Shown one piece after another: positions 17,156 through 30,988 of a stretch of 64,000 bases of DNA. The stretch comes from Bordetella genomosp. 2 (GTDB taxonomy: Bacteria; Pseudomonadota; Gammaproteobacteria; Burkholderiales; Burkholderiaceae_B): NCBI RefSeq assembly GCF_002261345.1, contig NZ_NEVT01000001.1:46928-110927 (forward strand), in the 5' to 3' direction. The position numbers and the translations under genes were made by a program. The number at the start of each line of letters is the position of its first letter. The first letter of the stretch is position 1. Below the pieces are notes generated by a model. It worked only from the letters and a program-made list of their open reading frames with translations, ran no database searches and was not told the origin of the DNA.

Positions 17156-17346
17156 AGCGGCACCACACTGGCGTAGCCTGGGTTGGCAATATCTAGCACG
17201 AATCACGTAGCCATGTAAATAGTATTGGATGTATCAGCAGCCCGGGCCTAGGATGAACAGCTCCGATGGCTTCTTCACCCACGGACAGAAAGAGGCGAGC
17301 CCTGCTCGACGCATCCGCTCTCTGTTCCCACTTAAGGATCAACCCG
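17156..17346. promoter_or_regulatory. divergent LysR / diiron-operon control region
   Basis: This 191-base gap between the divergent genes is visibly more AT-rich than the flanking coding DNA. The stretch at about 17213-17236 (ATGTAAATAGTATTGGATGTAT) is the likeliest LysR contact, but I could not define a clean T-N11-A palindrome. TAAGGA at about 17330 serves as ribosome site for the gene starting at 17347. Confidence 0.4.
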
Positions 17347-18255
17347 ATGCAACCGTCCTTGCTTGAGGAAATCCCGCAGGTTCCCAATCCGTATCCGGTC
17401 GTGGCTGAAGTCGAATACCCCGAGGTCTGGCGCCTGTGCATGCAGGCGCGCGAGCTTGCCTGGGACCCGGTGACGGATATCGATTACTCAGACATCAAGG
17501 AGGCCGAGCTGCCCGCCGAGGTGCGGTCGGCCGGCGCCGAGTGGTGGAGCCTGCGCGCCTGGATGGAACACGGCGCCACGCCATACGGGGCCGAGCGGCT
17601 GCGCGACGCGATCTTTTCTCACCAGCCTTTCGAGGTCAAGCAGCACATCACCAATTTCATCGCGGAAGAGTTCCGCCATCATGAAGCCAGCTTCCGGATA
17701 GCCGAGTATCTGAGCGGCTATGAGGCCACGCCGCGGGCCGACTATTTCAAGGACATCATTCCGCGCTTTCACGACGAGTCCGACGAGAAGGCCATGAGTT
17801 TCTATGCGGGGCTGTCGGTCAACACACTGTTCGAACAGCTTTCCGGCGAGCTGCTCCAGGCGCGCTATGAAAACGCGCGCTTCGCCTCGATCCGCGAGGC
17901 GTGCCGGCTCATTCTCCGCGATGAGGCCCGCCACATCCAGTTCGGACGCATCATCATGCGCCGCTTCTTCGTCGAACTGCCGGCCCAGGAGAAGCGCACA
18001 ATCGGCGAGAAAGTGGCGAAAAAACTCAGGGGCAGCCTGCTCAATGGCGTCTATGCCGTCGTCAATCTCCCCGCCGACGAGCGGGCGAGATCCGCCCGCA
18101 ACCGCGCGCTCGCGGCGGAGCACGGCCTCGGCGCGACGCATCCGGACGAAGAGATGGCCATCATCCGCAAAGGCCTGAACCAGATCCGTGAAGACGTGGG
18201 CGCATATGGGGTCGAGGTTCCCCGCGTGCCCGAGATCGACGACAGCATCCAGTGA
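17347..18255 (+). CDS. ferritin-like diiron protein, possible N- or C-oxygenase
   Basis: A 302-residue soluble protein with two ExxH motifs of a carboxylate-bridged diiron site: EFRH at residues 108-111 and EARH at 193-196. Further glutamates on the intervening helix (E163, E168) complete a four-helix ferritin-like site. This fits oxygenases and oxidases of the AurF/R2-like superfamily rather than storage ferritins, given the length and single chain. The ATG at 17347 has TAAGGA at good spacing and is preferred to the upstream ATG at 17266. It is the first gene of a three-gene operon with RidA and esterase genes. The substrate is unknown; I do not recognise a characterised orthologue. Confidence 0.75.
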   Translation: MQPSLLEEIPQVPNPYPVVAEVEYPEVWRLCMQARELAWDPVTDIDYSDIKEAELPAEVRSAGAEWWSLRAWMEHGATPYGAERLRDAIFSHQPFEVKQHITNFIAEEFRHHEASFRIAEYLSGYEATPRADYFKDIIPRFHDESDEKAMSFYAGLSVNTLFEQLSGELLQARYENARFASIREACRLILRDEARHIQFGRIIMRRFFVELPAQEKRTIGEKVAKKLRGSLLNGVYAVVNLPADERARSARNRALAAEHGLGATHPDEEMAIIRKGLNQIREDVGAYGVEVPRVPEIDDSIQ

Positions 18256-18267
18256 GCGAGGCGCGTT

Positions 18268-18696
18268 ATGCCGAACCGCATCATTGTCGCCGCCGACGCC
18301 GCCCCGCCCCTGGGCCCCTATAGCATGGCTATCGCTTCCGAGGGCCCGGGGACTTGGCTGCACATCGCCGGCCAGGTGGGAATCGAGCCGGACGGCCGGC
18401 TGTCGGATGGCTTCGAAGCCCAGGCGCGGCAAGCCTGGGCGAACCTGGCGGCAGTCCTGGCATCCGCCGGAATGCAGGTCGCTCATCTGGTGAAGGTCAG
18501 CGCATTCCTCACCCGGCAGGCCGACGTGCCGCTGTTCGGCCCCGTGCGCGCGGCTTTCATCGGCGAGGCCCGCCCCGCCTCCACGCTTGTCGTCGTGCAG
18601 GCGCTGGCCCGGCCGGAGTGGCTGGTCGAAATCGAAGGCGTCGCCTTTCTTCCGGCAGCCACCTGGGCCGGCGGCGCCAAGCGCGATGCGTCCTGA
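18268..18696 (+). CDS. RidA (YjgF/UK114) family protein
   Basis: A 142-residue RidA-type protein, slightly longer than the usual 125-130. GPYSMAI, HIAGQVGI and the C-terminal VEIEGVAFLP are family segments. Archetypal RidA hydrolyses reactive enamine/imine intermediates and keeps an arginine near the end that binds the carboxylate (R105 in the archetype). The matching position here is in RPASTLVVVQALARP. It starts 12 bases after the diiron gene and overlaps the esterase gene by 11 bases, so it is part of that pathway and may handle an imine or enamine product of the oxygenase. Confidence 0.88.
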   Translation: MPNRIIVAADAAPPLGPYSMAIASEGPGTWLHIAGQVGIEPDGRLSDGFEAQARQAWANLAAVLASAGMQVAHLVKVSAFLTRQADVPLFGPVRAAFIGEARPASTLVVVQALARPEWLVEIEGVAFLPAATWAGGAKRDAS

Positions 18697-19576
18697 GTTC
18701 GTGACCCGCCGCCTGCGCGAGATCGGCGCGCGATGGCAAGAAGACATACGCGCGGCGGGGGACGAGACCAAGGCACTTTACTTGCCCCTGCTGGTGGATG
18801 CCCCGCGAGCCGGCATCGAGGTCGTGCGCGACCAGGCCTATGGCGACCATCCGCGCCAGGTGCTGGACATCTATCGTCCCCCCGGGGCGCGCCGCGCGCC
18901 TGTGGTGGCGTTCGTCCATGGCGGGGCTTTCGTCAGGGGCGCGAAGAACATCAATGCGGAGATGTACGGCAACGTACTGACCTGGTTCGCGCGGCAGGGA
19001 TGCGTCGGCGTCAATATCGAATACCGGCTGGCGCCCGAGGCGCCGTACCCGGGCGGCGCGGCCGACGTCTCGGCGGCATGTCGATGGATCTCCCGCCATG
19101 TGCGGTCCCTGGGCGGCGATCCGGACCGGCTCTGCATCATCGGCCATTCGGCCGGCGGCACCCATGTGGCCACACTGGTGTGCAATGCGCTGGACGACCC
19201 CCTGCCCATCGACGCGCGTTGCGCCGTCCTGGTATCCGCCCGGCTGCAGGCGGATACGTTGGCGGCCAACCCCAACGCCGCGGGAGTCGCGGCGTATTTC
19301 GGCCCGGACCCGGCCCGCTACGCGGCGTGTTCGCCGCTGACGCATGCCGCCCGCGCCTGCATGCCCGTGATGGTGGCCAATGCCGAATACGAGAACCCGT
19401 TGCTGGACCTGTACGGCCTCGAATTCGCCCTGGCGCTAGGCAAGGCCCGCGGCATGGCGCCGCCGCACGTCGCCCTGCCGGATCACAACCACGTGTCCAT
19501 CATGGCGCATTTCAATACTCCGGAGCAGTGGCTGGGCGAGCAGGTGCTGGCCTTCTTCGAACGGTCGTGCCGTTGA
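18686..19576 (+). CDS. alpha/beta hydrolase, hormone-sensitive lipase / BD-FAE-like esterase
   Basis: A 296-residue alpha/beta hydrolase. HGGAF near residue 77 forms the oxyanion hole, GHSAGG near 155 carries the nucleophilic serine and a late DHNHVS supplies the histidine. YRLAPEAPYPGG follows the oxyanion strand as in this family. Kynurenine formamidase-like enzymes share this layout, so an amide or ester substrate is possible. The ATG at 18686 overlaps the end of the RidA gene by 11 bases in another frame; the frame is open about 33 codons further upstream but without a ribosome site. Last gene of the operon. Confidence 0.88.
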   Translation: MRPEFVTRRLREIGARWQEDIRAAGDETKALYLPLLVDAPRAGIEVVRDQAYGDHPRQVLDIYRPPGARRAPVVAFVHGGAFVRGAKNINAEMYGNVLTWFARQGCVGVNIEYRLAPEAPYPGGAADVSAACRWISRHVRSLGGDPDRLCIIGHSAGGTHVATLVCNALDDPLPIDARCAVLVSARLQADTLAANPNAAGVAAYFGPDPARYAACSPLTHAARACMPVMVANAEYENPLLDLYGLEFALALGKARGMAPPHVALPDHNHVSIMAHFNTPEQWLGEQVLAFFERSCR

Positions 19577-19589
19577 CGGCCGGCGCCGG

Positions 19590-21620
<2,031 letters not shown>

Positions 21621-21729
21621 CCAGTCGAATTCTTCGTTAACTTCAGCGATGCTACGGCTTTGCAGCAGCCTTGTCGGGGGCGCGCGGAGCCGGCTTCGCC
21701 GGCCCGCCAGCGCGGCCCCTGGCCGGGGC

Positions 21730-23337
<1,608 letters not shown>

Positions 23338-23354
23338 GAAAGCTCTTCCTATGC

Positions 23355-23475
23355 GTGTCTGACTCCCGAAGGGTGTCAGACACCATCTGACTTCATTGGG
23401 TTCTTGCCGGGAGGGCGGGCAGTGCGGTACGGATCAGATCCGGTGGGTGTCTGACACCCTGCGGGAGTCAGACAC
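23355..23475. repeat. GTGTC(A/T)GACACC palindromic repeats, cluster 2, two units head to head
   Basis: Unit A is GTGTCTGACTCCC at 23355-23367, loop GAA, then GGGTGTCAGACACC at 23371-23384. Unit B at 23446-23475 is the same unit in the opposite orientation: GGTGTCTGACACCC, loop TGC, GGGAGTCAGACAC. Each pairs with a single mismatch at the ACTCCC position. They lie in the 148-base gap between the thiolase and MCC beta genes, inside what otherwise looks like one transcript. Same family as the cluster at 10001-10118. Confidence 0.85.
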
Positions 23476-23485
23476 GCCAGGGGGG

Positions 23486-24667
<1,182 letters not shown>

Positions 24668-24697
24668 GATTGACTCCTGAAAATCGGACGGGGACTG

Positions 24698-26536
24698 TCA
24701 CGGCGCGGCGACGCGTTGCGGGGCGCTGTCGGGGCGCAGCCGCCTGTCTTTATCGTAAGGGAAAAACTCTTCGATCCGGCCCTGCGCCACATGGGCGCGG
24801 CAGGCCTGCCACCACTCGGGTTGCAGCAGGTCGGCATGGTGCCGCAGGAAGGCCCGGCGCACGCGCGGGTCGCCCAGCAGGAAGCGGTCGAATTCCTCGG
24901 GGAAAACGTCGTTGGGCCCGACCGCATACCAGGGTTCGCTGGCCATTTCGGCTTCTTCGTTGGGCGCGGGCGGGATGCGGCGGAACTGCATCTCGGTCAT
25001 GCGTTGGATTTCGTCGTAGTCGTAGAACACCACGCGGCCCAGGCGGGTGACGCCGAAGTTCTTGTACAGCATGTCGCCGGGGAAGATGTTGGCGGTGGCG
25101 AGCTGGCGGATGGCGTCGCCGTACTCGCGCACGGCCTGCTCCAGCAGGGGCTCGGGCGCATGCTGCAGGTACAGGTTCAGCGGCGTCATGCGGCGCTCGA
25201 TGTACACGTGGCGGATGACCACGGTGTCGCCGTCTTCCTCGAGCAGGCTGGGCACGCGCTCGCGCAGTTCGTCCAGCAGGCCGGGCGCGAAGCGCGCGCG
25301 CGGCAGCGCGACTTGCGAGTATTCCCAGGTGTCGGCCATGCGGCCCACCCGGTCGTGCAGCTTCACCATCTGGTACTTGCGCCGCACCGTGGCGTGGTCG
25401 ATGCCGTCCTTGTCGATGCGGTCCTTGATGAGCTTGAACACGTACGGATACGAGGGCAGCGTGAACACGCACATCACCATGCCCTTGATGCCGGGCGCGA
25501 TGTCGAAGGCGTCGCGCGAATGGGCCAGGTGGTGGAGGAAATCGCGGTAGAACAGGGTCTTGCCCTGCTTCTGCAGGCCGATCATGGTGTAGAGCTCGGC
25601 CTTGGGCTTGCGCGGCAACAGGCTCGACAGGAAACTGACCACCGCCGCGGGGGTTTCCATGTCGACCAGGAAATACGCGCGCGTGAAGCTGAACAGCGTG
25701 CTCAGGTCGTCGGCGCCCAGCAGCAGCGCGTCGAGCTCGACCTGGCCCGCGGCGTTGCGCGTGAGCGCCACCGCGAACGGGTGCACGGTGCTCTGGTTGA
25801 TCAGGCGCCCGACGATATAGGCGCCCTTGTTGCGAAAGAACAGCGAGCCGAGCACCTGCACCTGGCAATCCGGCGCGAGCCGGCGGCCCAGGTGGCGCGG
25901 CCACTGGGCGCGCAACTGCCGCACGGCGGCGCGCGCCAGCAGGCGGGCGTCGCGCGGCAGGTCGGCATACGGCGAGGCCAGCCCGAAATCCGCCACCATG
26001 CGGATCAGGCTCTTGCGCAGCCCCTCGGTCAGCGGATAGTACACACGATACGAGGGGATGCGGCTGTCGAGATAATCGGTGGCGACCGCCGGGCGCACGA
26101 ACAGGAAATCGTTGTGGAAGTAGTCGCGGTGCAGGATGCGGCACGACACCGAGTTGAAGAAGGTCTCGGCGCATTCCGGCTGGCGGTGGCCGGACAGCAG
26201 CCCCACGAACTGCTGCTTGACCTCTTGCCAGAAGGCGGTCTGGCTGTCGGTGAGGCTGGCCGGGCCCTCGGGCGCGGCCGAGTCGCGCAGCGCCTGGCGC
26301 AACTGGGTGGCGCATTCGCGCACGCGCATGTCGTAGTACTCGATGCGCTCGCGCGACAGCTGCTGGATGCCGTGCCAGTCGCCCGATTCGAACAGCGACT
26401 TGGCACGCTGCGCGCTGTAGCGGAACAGCGCATAGTGGCGGTCGAACCCGGCCAGGATCTGGCGCGCCACGGCCAGCGGCTGCGGCTGCGGGGCCGGAGC
26501 CTGCTCGATGCGCTGGACGTCGCCGCTGTAGATCAT
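24698..26536 (-). CDS. aceK: isocitrate dehydrogenase kinase/phosphatase
   Basis: A 612-residue AceK. The N-terminal regulatory part (ILAGFDRHYALFRYSAQRAKSLFE) and the C-terminal kinase part (FYDYDEIQRMTEMQFRRIPP) are characteristic, and the length fits the family. AceK phosphorylates isocitrate dehydrogenase to divert isocitrate into the glyoxylate shunt, and dephosphorylates it to reopen the TCA cycle. In enterobacteria it follows aceBA; here it lies between isovaleryl-CoA dehydrogenase (10-base gap) and thiolase genes, so it appears to be coexpressed with leucine catabolism, which yields acetyl-CoA. Confidence 0.95.
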   Translation of the reverse strand: MIYSGDVQRIEQAPAPQPQPLAVARQILAGFDRHYALFRYSAQRAKSLFESGDWHGIQQLSRERIEYYDMRVRECATQLRQALRDSAAPEGPASLTDSQTAFWQEVKQQFVGLLSGHRQPECAETFFNSVSCRILHRDYFHNDFLFVRPAVATDYLDSRIPSYRVYYPLTEGLRKSLIRMVADFGLASPYADLPRDARLLARAAVRQLRAQWPRHLGRRLAPDCQVQVLGSLFFRNKGAYIVGRLINQSTVHPFAVALTRNAAGQVELDALLLGADDLSTLFSFTRAYFLVDMETPAAVVSFLSSLLPRKPKAELYTMIGLQKQGKTLFYRDFLHHLAHSRDAFDIAPGIKGMVMCVFTLPSYPYVFKLIKDRIDKDGIDHATVRRKYQMVKLHDRVGRMADTWEYSQVALPRARFAPGLLDELRERVPSLLEEDGDTVVIRHVYIERRMTPLNLYLQHAPEPLLEQAVREYGDAIRQLATANIFPGDMLYKNFGVTRLGRVVFYDYDEIQRMTEMQFRRIPPAPNEEAEMASEPWYAVGPNDVFPEEFDRFLLGDPRVRRAFLRHHADLLQPEWWQACRAHVAQGRIEEFFPYDKDRRLRPDSAPQRVAAP

Positions 26537-26546
26537 GGCCGGGCGG

Positions 26547-27725
26547 TCAGGCGGTTTCGGCGAACAGCTCGCGCCCGATCAGCATGCGGCGGATCTCGCT
26601 GGTGCCCGCGCCGATCTCGTACAGCTTGGCGTCGCGCCACAGGCGCCCGGTGGGATACTCGTTGATGTAGCCATTGCCGCCGAGTATCTGCACGCCCTCG
26701 CCGGCCATCCAGGTGGCTTTCTCGGCGGTGTACAGGATGAGCGCGGCGCAATCCTTGCGCACCTGGCGGACGTGTTCCGCGCCGAGCTGGTCCAGGTTCT
26801 TGCCGACCGCGTAGCAGAAGGCGCGGCTGGCCTGCAGGGTGGTGTACAGGTCGGCCACCTTGCCCTGGATCAGCTGGAATTCGCCGATGGCCTGGCCGAA
26901 CTGCTTGCGTTCGTGGATATAGGGCACCACCACGTCCATCACCGCCTGCATGATGCCCAGCGGCCCGCCCGACAGCACCGCGCGTTCGTAGTCCAGCCCG
27001 CTCATCAGGACCCGCACGCCGCCATTGACCTGGCCCAGCACGTTTTCCTCGGGGATTTCGCAGTCCTGGAACACCAGTTCGCCGGTGTGGCTGCCGCGCA
27101 TGCCGAGCTTGTCGAGCTTCTGCGCCACCGAAAAGCCCTTGAAGGACTTTTCCACCAGGAAGGCGGTGATGCCGCGCTGGTGGGCGGCCGGGTCGGTCTT
27201 GGCGTACACCACCAGGGTGTCGGCGTCCGGGCCGTTGGTGATCCACATCTTGGTGCCGTTGAGCACGTAGCGGTCGCCTTTCTTGTCGGCGCGCAGCTTC
27301 ATGCTGACCACGTCGGAGCCGGCGCCGGGCTCGCTCATGGCCAGCGCGCCCACGTGTTCGCCGGAGATCAGCTTGGGCAGGTAGCGGGCTTTCTGCTCGG
27401 CCGTGCCGTTGCGGTGGATCTGGTTGACGCACAGGTTGGAATGCGCGCCGTACGACAGGCCGATGGAGGCGCTGGCGCGCGAGATTTCTTCCATGGCCAC
27501 CATGTGCGCCAGGTAGCCCAGGTTGGCGCCGCCGTATTCCTCGCTGGCGGTCATGCCCAGCACGCCCAGTTCGCCGAACTTGCGCCAGAGGTCCATGGGG
27601 AATTGGTCGCTGCGGTCGACCTCGGCGGCGCGCGGGGCGATCTCCGCCTGGGCGAACGTGCGCACGGCGTCGCGCAGCATGTCCAGGTCTTCGCCTAAAT
27701 TGAAATTCAGGCCGGGAAGGTTCAT
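26547..27725 (-). CDS. isovaleryl-CoA dehydrogenase
   Basis: A 392-residue acyl-CoA dehydrogenase. [14 protein letters not shown] and [14 protein letters not shown] are the FAD/substrate signatures. The segment [19 protein letters not shown] matches the isovaleryl-CoA dehydrogenase motif in which the catalytic glutamate lies before the arginine, unlike the C-terminal glutamate of most family members. It oxidises isovaleryl-CoA to 3-methylcrotonyl-CoA, passing electrons to ETF. First gene of the leucine operon; a 20-base palindromic operator lies about 110 bases upstream. Confidence 0.95.
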   Translation of the reverse strand: MNLPGLNFNLGEDLDMLRDAVRTFAQAEIAPRAAEVDRSDQFPMDLWRKFGELGVLGMTASEEYGGANLGYLAHMVAMEEISRASASIGLSYGAHSNLCVNQIHRNGTAEQKARYLPKLISGEHVGALAMSEPGAGSDVVSMKLRADKKGDRYVLNGTKMWITNGPDADTLVVYAKTDPAAHQRGITAFLVEKSFKGFSVAQKLDKLGMRGSHTGELVFQDCEIPEENVLGQVNGGVRVLMSGLDYERAVLSGGPLGIMQAVMDVVVPYIHERKQFGQAIGEFQLIQGKVADLYTTLQASRAFCYAVGKNLDQLGAEHVRQVRKDCAALILYTAEKATWMAGEGVQILGGNGYINEYPTGRLWRDAKLYEIGAGTSEIRRMLIGRELFAETA

Positions 27726-27837
27726 CGCAGTCTCCGTGATAGTGGGCGCTTACCTACCCGGGCGGCGCAGGCGGCGCCCGCGGGGCAGGTCCATCATGCG
27801 CCGGGCGGGATGGGCCAGGCAATGCGGAAGCTCAATA

Positions 27838-27857
27838 TTACGTTTACGTAAACGTAA
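27838..27857. promoter_or_regulatory. LiuR-type operator, perfect 20-bp palindrome
   Basis: TTACGTTTACGTAAACGTAA is its own exact complement. It lies in the 256-base divergent region between the isovaleryl-CoA dehydrogenase operon and the amidohydrolase gene. Fifteen bases of it (TTTACGTAAACGTAA) recur in front of the MerR regulator gene at 30989-31003. From memory, this resembles the LiuR motif described for MerR-family control of branched-chain amino-acid catabolism. Confidence 0.85.
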
Positions 27858-27981
27858 ATTGGACACGGGTTTACCCTGACAAAAATGCGCGCGCCAACTT
27901 GTCTGACCATGACAGAATTCACATGAAACATGTCTGACAGGATGGGCCCCCCGGGCCCGTCGCACTACAGGGGGAATTGCC

Positions 27982-29160
27982 GTGATCGAACTCGCCGACC
28001 TGGACGAGATTGTGGCACTGCGGCGTGACATTCATGCTCATCCCGAGCTGGCCTACGACGAACATCGTACCGCCGGGCTGGTGGCCGAACGCCTGCGCGG
28101 CTGGGGCATCGAGACCCACATCGGCATCGGCCGCACCGGCGTGGTCGGCGTCCTGAAGGCCGGCACGAGCGACAAGGCGATCTTGCTGCGCGCCGACATG
28201 GACGCACTGCCGATCCAGGAGGAAAACCGCTTCCCGCACCGTTCGCGCCACGACGGCAAGATGCACGGCTGCGGCCACGATGGCCACACCGCCATGCTGC
28301 TGGCCGCCGCCCGCCATCTGAAGCAGGCCGGCGGCTTTGACGGCACGGTGTATTTCGCCTTCCAGCCGGCCGAAGAGAACGGCGGCGCGGGCGCCCGCGC
28401 CATGATCGAGGACGGCCTGTTCGAGCGTTTCCCATGCGAGGCGGTGTTCGGCATGCACAACTGGCCCGGGATGCCGGCCGGCAGCTTCGGCGTATGCAGC
28501 GGGCCCATGATGGCGGCGGCCAATGCGTTCAAGATCACTGTCACCGGCCGCGGCGGCCATGCCTCGGCCCCGCAGGACTGCGACGACCCGGTGCCGGCCG
28601 TGCTGGCCATCGGCCAGGCCCTGCAGACCATCCTGACCCGCAGCAAACGGCCGCTGGACGCCGCCGTGATATCCATCACCCAGCTGCAGGCCGGCAATGA
28701 CGTCACCAACATCATCCCCGGCAGCGCCTGGCTGGGCGGTTCGGTGCGCGCCTACAGCACGGCGGTGGTCGACCTGATCGAGCGCCGCATGCGCGAACTG
28801 GCCGAGCCGATCGCCGCGGCCCATGGCTGCCAGGCCGATGTCTATTTCGAGCGCCGCTATCCGGCCCTGGTGAACACCCCGGACGAAACCGCCTTCTGCC
28901 TGGAGGTGATGCGCGAAGTGGCGGGGGCCGACCGGACCCGCGTGATCGAACCCGCCATGGCCTCGGAAGATTTCGCCTTCATGCTGCAGGCCAAGCCGGG
29001 CTGCTATGCCTTCCTGGGCAACGGCGACGGCGAGCATCGCCTGGCCGGCCATGGCCTGGGCCCGTGCATGCTGCACAACACCAGCTATGACTTCAACGAC
29101 AGCCTGATTCCCGTCGGAGCGTCGTACTGGATCCGCCTGGTGCAGCGTTACCTGGCCTGA
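27982..29160 (+). CDS. M20 family amidohydrolase (hippurate hydrolase-like)
   Basis: A 392-residue metallopeptidase-fold amidohydrolase. Metal-binding motifs include HGCGHDGHTA near residue 100 and the EEN pair near 133; a late GMHNWPG and the ASEDFAFM near the end are typical of the M20D aminoacylase/hippurate hydrolase group. It probably releases an amino acid from an N-acyl amino acid in the cytoplasm. The start is GTG after AGGGGGA at good spacing. The Bug receptor gene follows after 68 bases on the same strand, and could sense or deliver the N-acylated compound. Confidence 0.9.
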   Translation: MIELADLDEIVALRRDIHAHPELAYDEHRTAGLVAERLRGWGIETHIGIGRTGVVGVLKAGTSDKAILLRADMDALPIQEENRFPHRSRHDGKMHGCGHDGHTAMLLAAARHLKQAGGFDGTVYFAFQPAEENGGAGARAMIEDGLFERFPCEAVFGMHNWPGMPAGSFGVCSGPMMAAANAFKITVTGRGGHASAPQDCDDPVPAVLAIGQALQTILTRSKRPLDAAVISITQLQAGNDVTNIIPGSAWLGGSVRAYSTAVVDLIERRMRELAEPIAAAHGCQADVYFERRYPALVNTPDETAFCLEVMREVAGADRTRVIEPAMASEDFAFMLQAKPGCYAFLGNGDGEHRLAGHGLGPCMLHNTSYDFNDSLIPVGASYWIRLVQRYLA

Positions 29161-29228
29161 CGCCAGCCGCTGTCCGGGCGCGGGCCTTCCCGGGCCCGGC
29201 TTTCCTGCGTTTTCCTACCGGAGCCGTC

Positions 29229-30212
29229 ATGATCAGAACCGCCGTGCTGTCGAGATTCGCCCCCGTCCTGGCCTGCGCGGCCATGGCCGCCGCCACTGCC
29301 GCACAGGCCCAGCCGGCCTGGCCCGGCAAGACCCTGACCCTGGTGGTGCCCTACACTGCCGGCGGCACCAACGACACGCTGGGACGCGCGCTGGGCGACG
29401 TGCTGCGCCAGGAATACGGCACGGCGACCATCATCGAGAACAAGCCGGGCGCGGGCGGCAGCGTGGGCGCCGACGCCGTGGCTCGCGCGCGCCCCGACGG
29501 CGCCACCTTGCTGCTTGCCTCGACCAGCCCGGTGGTCATTTTTTCCAACCTGGTCGAAACGCCCTACGACCCGATGCAAGACCTGGTGCCGGTGGCCAGC
29601 GTGGCGGTGGGGCCGGTGGCGATCCTGGCCACCAAGGCGCTGCCGGTCAAGAGCTTCGGCGAGCTGGTCGAGCATGCCCGCAAGCATCCCGGCAAGGTCA
29701 CGTTCGGGGTGCCGGGCCTGGGCACGGTGGCGCACATCGGCATGGCGGCACTGAACAAGCAACTGGGCATCGACATGCTGCAGGTGCCCTATCGCGGCGG
29801 CAGCCAGGCGGTCTCGGACGGCCTGGGCGGCCAGGTCGACCTGCTGGTGGTCAACACCGACATCGTGCTGCCGCACGTCGAGGCCGGCACGCTGACGCCG
29901 CTGGCGGTGATGGCGCCGCAGCGCCTGGCCCCCTGGCCCGATGTGCCGACCATGGCCGAGCTCGAGCTGCCGGAGATCCGCTACTTTTCCAACTTCGCCC
30001 TGTTCGCGCCGGCGGGCGTGCCGGCCGATGTGTCGCAGGCCATGCAGACCGCGCTGGACAAGGCGCTGACCAGCCCGGCCTATCGGCAAATGCTGGACAA
30101 GTATTTCATGCAGCCGGGCACCGGCATGGGCGCCGAGTTCGCCCGCCAGGTGCGCGCCGACTACGACAACAATCGCCGTGTCATCCGCGAGAACAATATC
30201 CGGGTGCAGTAG
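29229..30212 (+). CDS. Bug-type tripartite tricarboxylate transporter substrate-binding protein
   Basis: A 327-residue periplasmic receptor. A signal peptide ends at about residue 28 (TAAQAQ). PYTAGGTNDTLGRALG is the ligand-carboxylate loop near residue 42 and IIENKPGAGGSVGADAVA the conserved second loop. It is the second Bug protein in the window and also lacks TctA/TctB partners. Cotranscription with the amidohydrolase gene is likely. Confidence 0.93.
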   Translation: MIRTAVLSRFAPVLACAAMAAATAAQAQPAWPGKTLTLVVPYTAGGTNDTLGRALGDVLRQEYGTATIIENKPGAGGSVGADAVARARPDGATLLLASTSPVVIFSNLVETPYDPMQDLVPVASVAVGPVAILATKALPVKSFGELVEHARKHPGKVTFGVPGLGTVAHIGMAALNKQLGIDMLQVPYRGGSQAVSDGLGGQVDLLVVNTDIVLPHVEAGTLTPLAVMAPQRLAPWPDVPTMAELELPEIRYFSNFALFAPAGVPADVSQAMQTALDKALTSPAYRQMLDKYFMQPGTGMGAEFARQVRADYDNNRRVIRENNIRVQ

Positions 30213-30223
30213 CCGGACGCCGC

Positions 30224-30559
30224 TCAGCCGTGGCGCGGGCCGGCCATGATCAACGCCATGCCGGCCAGGCACAGGCCGACGCCGGCCCAGTCGGTCGGGG
30301 CCGGCCGCACGCCGTCCACCGCCCATAGCCACAGCAGGGCCATGCTGACATAGACGCCGCCGTAGGCCGCGTAGACCCGGCCGGCAGCGGTGGGGTGCAG
30401 CGTCAGCAACCAGGCGAACAAGGCCAGGCTCAGGGCCGCCGGCAGCAGCAGCCAGGCGGAATACCCCTGCTTGAGCCACAGATACGGCAGATAGCAGCCC
30501 AGTATCTCGGCCAGCGCGGTCAGCGCGAACAGGCCCAGCGTCTGCAGCGTCGGGTACAT
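30224..30559 (-). CDS. YnfA family (UPF0060) small membrane protein
   Basis: A 111-residue protein with four membrane helices. The N-terminus [22 protein letters not shown] and the following YAAYGGVYV segment are UPF0060 signatures. Relatives are related in fold to SMR/DMT-type transporters and have been proposed as small-molecule efflux pumps. It converges on the Bug gene with an 11-base gap and follows the MerR gene by 37 bases on the same strand, so it may belong to the MerR transcript. Confidence 0.9.
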   Translation of the reverse strand: MYPTLQTLGLFALTALAEILGCYLPYLWLKQGYSAWLLLPAALSLALFAWLLTLHPTAAGRVYAAYGGVYVSMALLWLWAVDGVRPAPTDWAGVGLCLAGMALIMAGPRHG

Positions 30560-30596
30560 GGGTTCTCCGGCGCCGCGGGCGGGCGCGCGGCGCGTG

Positions 30597-30974
30597 TCAG
30601 GGTTTCTGGGCCAGCAGCAGGCGGCACTGCCGCTCTTGTTCGGCGATTTCCGACAAGGTGTCTTCGATGTCGCGACGCTGCTGTTCGAGGGCCGCGCGGT
30701 GCGTGGCCAGCACGTCGAGATAATGCCGCAATTGCGGCGTGCTGTCGCCGGGGCCATCGTACATGTCGATGAGGGCGCGGATTTCCGACAACTGCAGCCC
30801 GAGCCGCTTGCCGCGCAGCGCCAGCTTCAGCCGCGTGCGGTCGCGCGCGCTGTACACGCGGTTGCGGCCATCCCGCGCAGGGCTGACGATGCCCTGGTCT
30901 TCGTAGAAGCGGATGGTGCGGGGCGTGATGTCGAACTCGCGCGAGAGTTCGGAGATCGTCCAGGTGGCGGGCAT
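30597..30974 (-). CDS. liuR: MerR family regulator of leucine/isovalerate catabolism, LiuR-like
   Basis: A 125-residue MerR-family protein. [36 protein letters not shown] helix-turn-helix (residues 5-36, quoted in part as [13 protein letters not shown]) is followed by a wing and a coiled-coil dimerisation helix; there are no metal-binding cysteines at the C-terminus. The operator core TTTACGTAAACGTAA lies 15 bases upstream of its start and is repeated in the promoter region of the isovaleryl-CoA dehydrogenase operon. This supports a LiuR role with autoregulation. The name rests on operator sharing and family resemblance. Confidence 0.82.
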   Translation of the reverse strand: MPATWTISELSREFDITPRTIRFYEDQGIVSPARDGRNRVYSARDRTRLKLALRGKRLGLQLSEIRALIDMYDGPGDSTPQLRHYLDVLATHRAALEQQRRDIEDTLSEIAEQERQCRLLLAQKP

Positions 30975-30988
30975 GCGAGGTTTGGCAG

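Noticed and set aside
27899..27945. Further copy of the GTGTC(A/T)GACACC repeat or an operator around TTGTCTGACC and ATGTCTGACAGG
   Set aside because: Only the TGTCTGAC core is shared and no inverted arm of useful length is found.
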